Origin: Christensenella sp. UBA7707 | GTDB lineage: Bacteria; Bacillota; Clostridia; Christensenellales; CAG-138 | Reading direction: 5' to 3' | DNA length: 5,196 nt | Assembly: GCA_002482435.1 (NCBI GenBank) | Contig: DLFZ01000240.1 | Location: 1 to 5,196 of the forward strand | Shown here: in pieces, positions 3,136 to 5,196 of the stretch | Layout: each line of letters starts with the position of its first letter | Position numbering within the stretch: position 1 is the first letter of the stretch | The notes under the pieces: generated by a model | The model's database searches: none | Told to the model about the DNA's origin: nothing | The model's input: only the letters and a program-made list of their open reading frames with translations | Program-made: the position numbers and the translations under genes

Positions 3136-5196
3136 GTGAAAACGGATGCTTTGGTACAAACGCTCGTAAATAGCTACGGGAGCTGGGTGGCGGGAGACTG
3201 TGAAAACAAGGCGGGCGGCACAGGCCGTATGACGAAGGAGCTTTACCCTTACGACGCCATGTTTTCCCCCATACGCGTCAACCGTGTAACCCTCAAAAAC
3301 CGCCTTGTAATGGCGCCCATGGGCAACATCGACATGTGCGAGGAAACGGGACGGCCAAACGACAAGATGCTGCATTATTTCTTTGCGCGCGCAAAAGGCG
3401 GCGTGGGGCTCATCACTACCGGCCTCGTACCCATCAGCCACGGTGTCGATCCGTCGGTTACGGAGCTCGGGGGTCTTTCGTATTTCCCGCGCATCGACAG
3501 GAGCCGTACCGTGTTTGCGGGCTGGCGCGACCTTGCGCAAGGCGTGCATTCCTATGGCAGCAAAATCTTTGTACAGCTCACTGCGGGTCTTGGGCGCGTG
3601 GGTAACCCGCAATGCCTCATCCACGAGCTGAAGTTCCCCGTATCGGCCTCGCTCAACCCCAATTTTTATATTCCTCAGATTCCGTGCGTCCGCCTAAGCG
3701 ACGCAAAGCTGAAAAAGATCATTAAAAACGCGGGTCAAGCTACGGCGGACGCAAAAGCCGCAGGCATCGACGGCGTGTACTTGCACGGGCACGAAGGGTA
3801 TTTGCTCGAGCAGCTCACAAACCCCGCCTTCAACCGCCGCAAAATGGGACGCTATGCGGACTGGCAGCGCTTTGGCATTGACCTTGTGAAGGAAATGCGC
3901 AGGCGCGGCGGCGACGAGTACCCCATTATGTACCGCATCGACCTTTCGCTTGCGCTCAATGAAACCTACGGCGAAGAGGGTATGAACACCCCTGCGCTTA
4001 AGAAGTTTAAAAACGGGCGCACCATTGAACAAACGCTCAAATACATGGCAAACCTCGTGAAGGCTGGGGTTGACATGTTTGACGTGGATCTTGGCTGCTA
4101 TGACAACTGGTGGCTGCCGCATCCGCCCGCAGGCATGCCCGCAGGCTGCTTCCTCGATGTATCGCGCACGGCAAAGGAATACTTCAAAAAGCACAACATC
4201 CGTTCGAATGCGGGCCTCGAAGTGCCAATCGTTGCGGTAGGCAAGCTTGGCTACCCCGACATTGCCGAAAAGGCGCTGCGCGATGGGGATTGCGACATGG
4301 TTATGCTCGGACGTCCGCTTCTTGCCGATCCCGAATGGCCCAACAAGGCCTATGCGGGCCGCGTAGAGGAGATTTGCCCCTGCATCGGCTGCCAGGAGGG
4401 CTGCATCAACGAATTTGTAGATGGCGGGCACCCGCAATGCGCGGTAAACCCGCGCACGGGCTTTGAGCATAGCATCGAAGAACACCCCGCACCCGTGCAA
4501 AAGAAAAAACGCATCGCGGTGGTGGGCGCAGGGCCGGCGGGCGTCGTGTTTTCGTCCGTTGCGGCGCGGCGTGGGCATCAGGTAGAACTCTATGAAAAGT
4601 CGGATAAGCTCGGCGGCAAAATTGTACCGGGCGGCATACCAAAAATAAAATTCGAGGTGGAAAACTACCGCAACTACCTTGCGGGGCTTTTGGAAAACGC
4701 CAAAACAACGGGTAACCTCAGCGTGCATTTCAACACCGAGGTCAATGCTGAGACCCTCAAGGAAAAAGGCTACGACAGCATCATCTTTGCCGTGGGTACG
4801 GTGAGCAGTACGCCCAAAATACCGGGCATTGAAAAGGTAAAGGCTGTACAGGCGACGGAGCTTTTGAGCAACCCCTCCCTTATGGGTGACGCAAAAAACA
4901 TCGTTGTGGTGGGCGGCGGCGTAGTAGGCTGCGAAACGGCATACTGGCTCAAGTACGAACACGAGCGCGATGTAACCGTGGTGGAAATGCTACCCCACAT
5001 GATGGACGGCGCGTGCACCGCCAACCGCGGGCATCTTTTGTACTACATGAAAAAGGTAGGTGTGCGCCTTCTCAACTGCGCAAAGGTTACGGGCTTTGGT
5101 GAAAGGAGCGTTTCCGTAAGGCGCAATGTTTCATCGGGCGTGCCGGATGCGTTTAACACATGGCAGCCTATTTTGCCGAAAAACATCGAAAACCCG
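3136..5196 (+). CDS. NADH:flavin oxidoreductase, 2-enoate/2,4-dienoyl-CoA reductase type (3' end missing)
   Basis: A cytoplasmic flavo-iron-sulfur reductase expected to carry FMN, one 4Fe-4S cluster and FAD, moving hydride from NAD(P)H to an activated C=C bond. 687 codons are visible and the frame runs off the right edge. Judged against FadH (about 670 aa), roughly the last 100 residues of the FAD domain are missing. Residues 36-410 are the Old Yellow Enzyme barrel: NRLVMAPMGN (FMN), VQLTAGLGRV (146-155), HGHEGYLL (217-224, with Tyr222 aligning with catalytic Tyr166 of E. coli FadH) and LGRPLLADP (391-399). Cluster cysteines 416, 419, 423 and 435 have the spacing C-x2-C-x3-C-x11-C seen in FadH. 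GAGPAG (464-469) binds FAD and GGGVVGCE (593-600) binds NAD(P)H. The DLGCYDNWWLPHPP segment looks more like clostridial 2-enoate reductase or BaiCD-type enzymes than FadH, whose catalytic His it appears to replace with Tyr. The substrate is undetermined. GTG 3136 was chosen for its ribosome binding site; ATG 3229 (MTKELYPYD) is the alternative. Confidence 0.93.
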   Translation, partial: MKTDALVQTLVNSYGSWVAGDCENKAGGTGRMTKELYPYDAMFSPIRVNRVTLKNRLVMAPMGNIDMCEETGRPNDKMLHYFFARAKGGVGLITTGLVPISHGVDPSVTELGGLSYFPRIDRSRTVFAGWRDLAQGVHSYGSKIFVQLTAGLGRVGNPQCLIHELKFPVSASLNPNFYIPQIPCVRLSDAKLKKIIKNAGQATADAKAAGIDGVYLHGHEGYLLEQLTNPAFNRRKMGRYADWQRFGIDLVKEMRRRGGDEYPIMYRIDLSLALNETYGEEGMNTPALKKFKNGRTIEQTLKYMANLVKAGVDMFDVDLGCYDNWWLPHPPAGMPAGCFLDVSRTAKEYFKKHNIRSNAGLEVPIVAVGKLGYPDIAEKALRDGDCDMVMLGRPLLADPEWPNKAYAGRVEEICPCIGCQEGCINEFVDGGHPQCAVNPRTGFEHSIEEHPAPVQKKKRIAVVGAGPAGVVFSSVAARRGHQVELYEKSDKLGGKIVPGGIPKIKFEVENYRNYLAGLLENAKTTGNLSVHFNTEVNAETLKEKGYDSIIFAVGTVSSTPKIPGIEKVKAVQATELLSNPSLMGDAKNIVVVGGGVVGCETAYWLKYEHERDVTVVEMLPHMMDGACTANRGHLLYYMKKVGVRLLNCAKVTGFGERSVSVRRNVSSGVPDAFNTWQPILPKNIENP

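Noticed and set aside
3115..3624. A 169-codon minus-strand frame over the start of the reductase
   Set aside because: It overlaps the conserved FMN-binding beginning of the barrel on the other strand and covers the promoter-proximal region; no recognisable domain or ribosome binding site.
3694..4962. A 422-codon open frame on the minus strand
   Set aside because: It lies antisense to the reductase, whose frame carries clear cofactor motifs throughout. The minus frame shows no family motif and is a product of the G+C-rich codon pattern.

Overview
This 5.2-kb window looks like chromosomal DNA of an anaerobic, low-to-mid GC member of the Bacillota, probably Clostridia. The basis is strong AGGAGG-type ribosome binding sites, two TetR/AcrR regulators sharing a Firmicutes-style C-terminal motif, an A+T-rich intergenic background between more G+C-rich genes, and a large iron-sulfur flavoenzyme of the 2,4-dienoyl-CoA/2-enoate reductase type found in many strict anaerobes. 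The taxonomic call is inference. No rRNA, tRNA, CRISPR array, insertion sequence or phage gene is visible.

Left part (1-1190): a TetR/AcrR regulator (154-780, minus) is followed downstream on the same strand by a 17-codon reading frame with an excellent ribosome binding site (73-126), then by an extended -10 promoter pointing out of the left edge. Upstream of the regulator, 410 bp separate it from a divergent acetyltransferase gene. This gap holds two near-identical palindromic boxes ATTG(C/T)ACAAT exactly 60 bp apart. Part of the same box recurs at the left-edge promoter. The gap also holds a 42-codon small ORF whose stop overlaps the acetyltransferase start as ATGA.

Middle (1191-2385): a two-domain GNAT N-acetyltransferase (334 aa) is followed by a strong rho-independent hairpin, probably bidirectional, because the next gene converges on it.

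Right part (2386-5196): a second TetR/AcrR regulator (minus) is divergent from a large flavoprotein reductase that runs off the right edge: an FMN-binding Old Yellow Enzyme barrel, a 4Fe-4S cysteine motif, then an FAD/NAD(P)H domain. The shared intergenic region carries a perfect inverted repeat (ACCGAA-CAA-TTCGGT), a TTGACA promoter for the reductase, and a 13-bp direct copy of the operator half just past the predicted transcription start. This is the classic layout of a local TetR repressor controlling a divergent enzyme, probably induced by the enzyme's substrate or product. The substrate cannot be read from the sequence; enoates, enoyl-CoAs and 3-oxo-delta4 steroids are all handled by members of this family.

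I see no clearly new multi-gene system. The points most worth a second look are the two operator layouts with about 60-bp spacing, the ATGA-coupled small ORF before the acetyltransferase, and the altered active-site region of the reductase.
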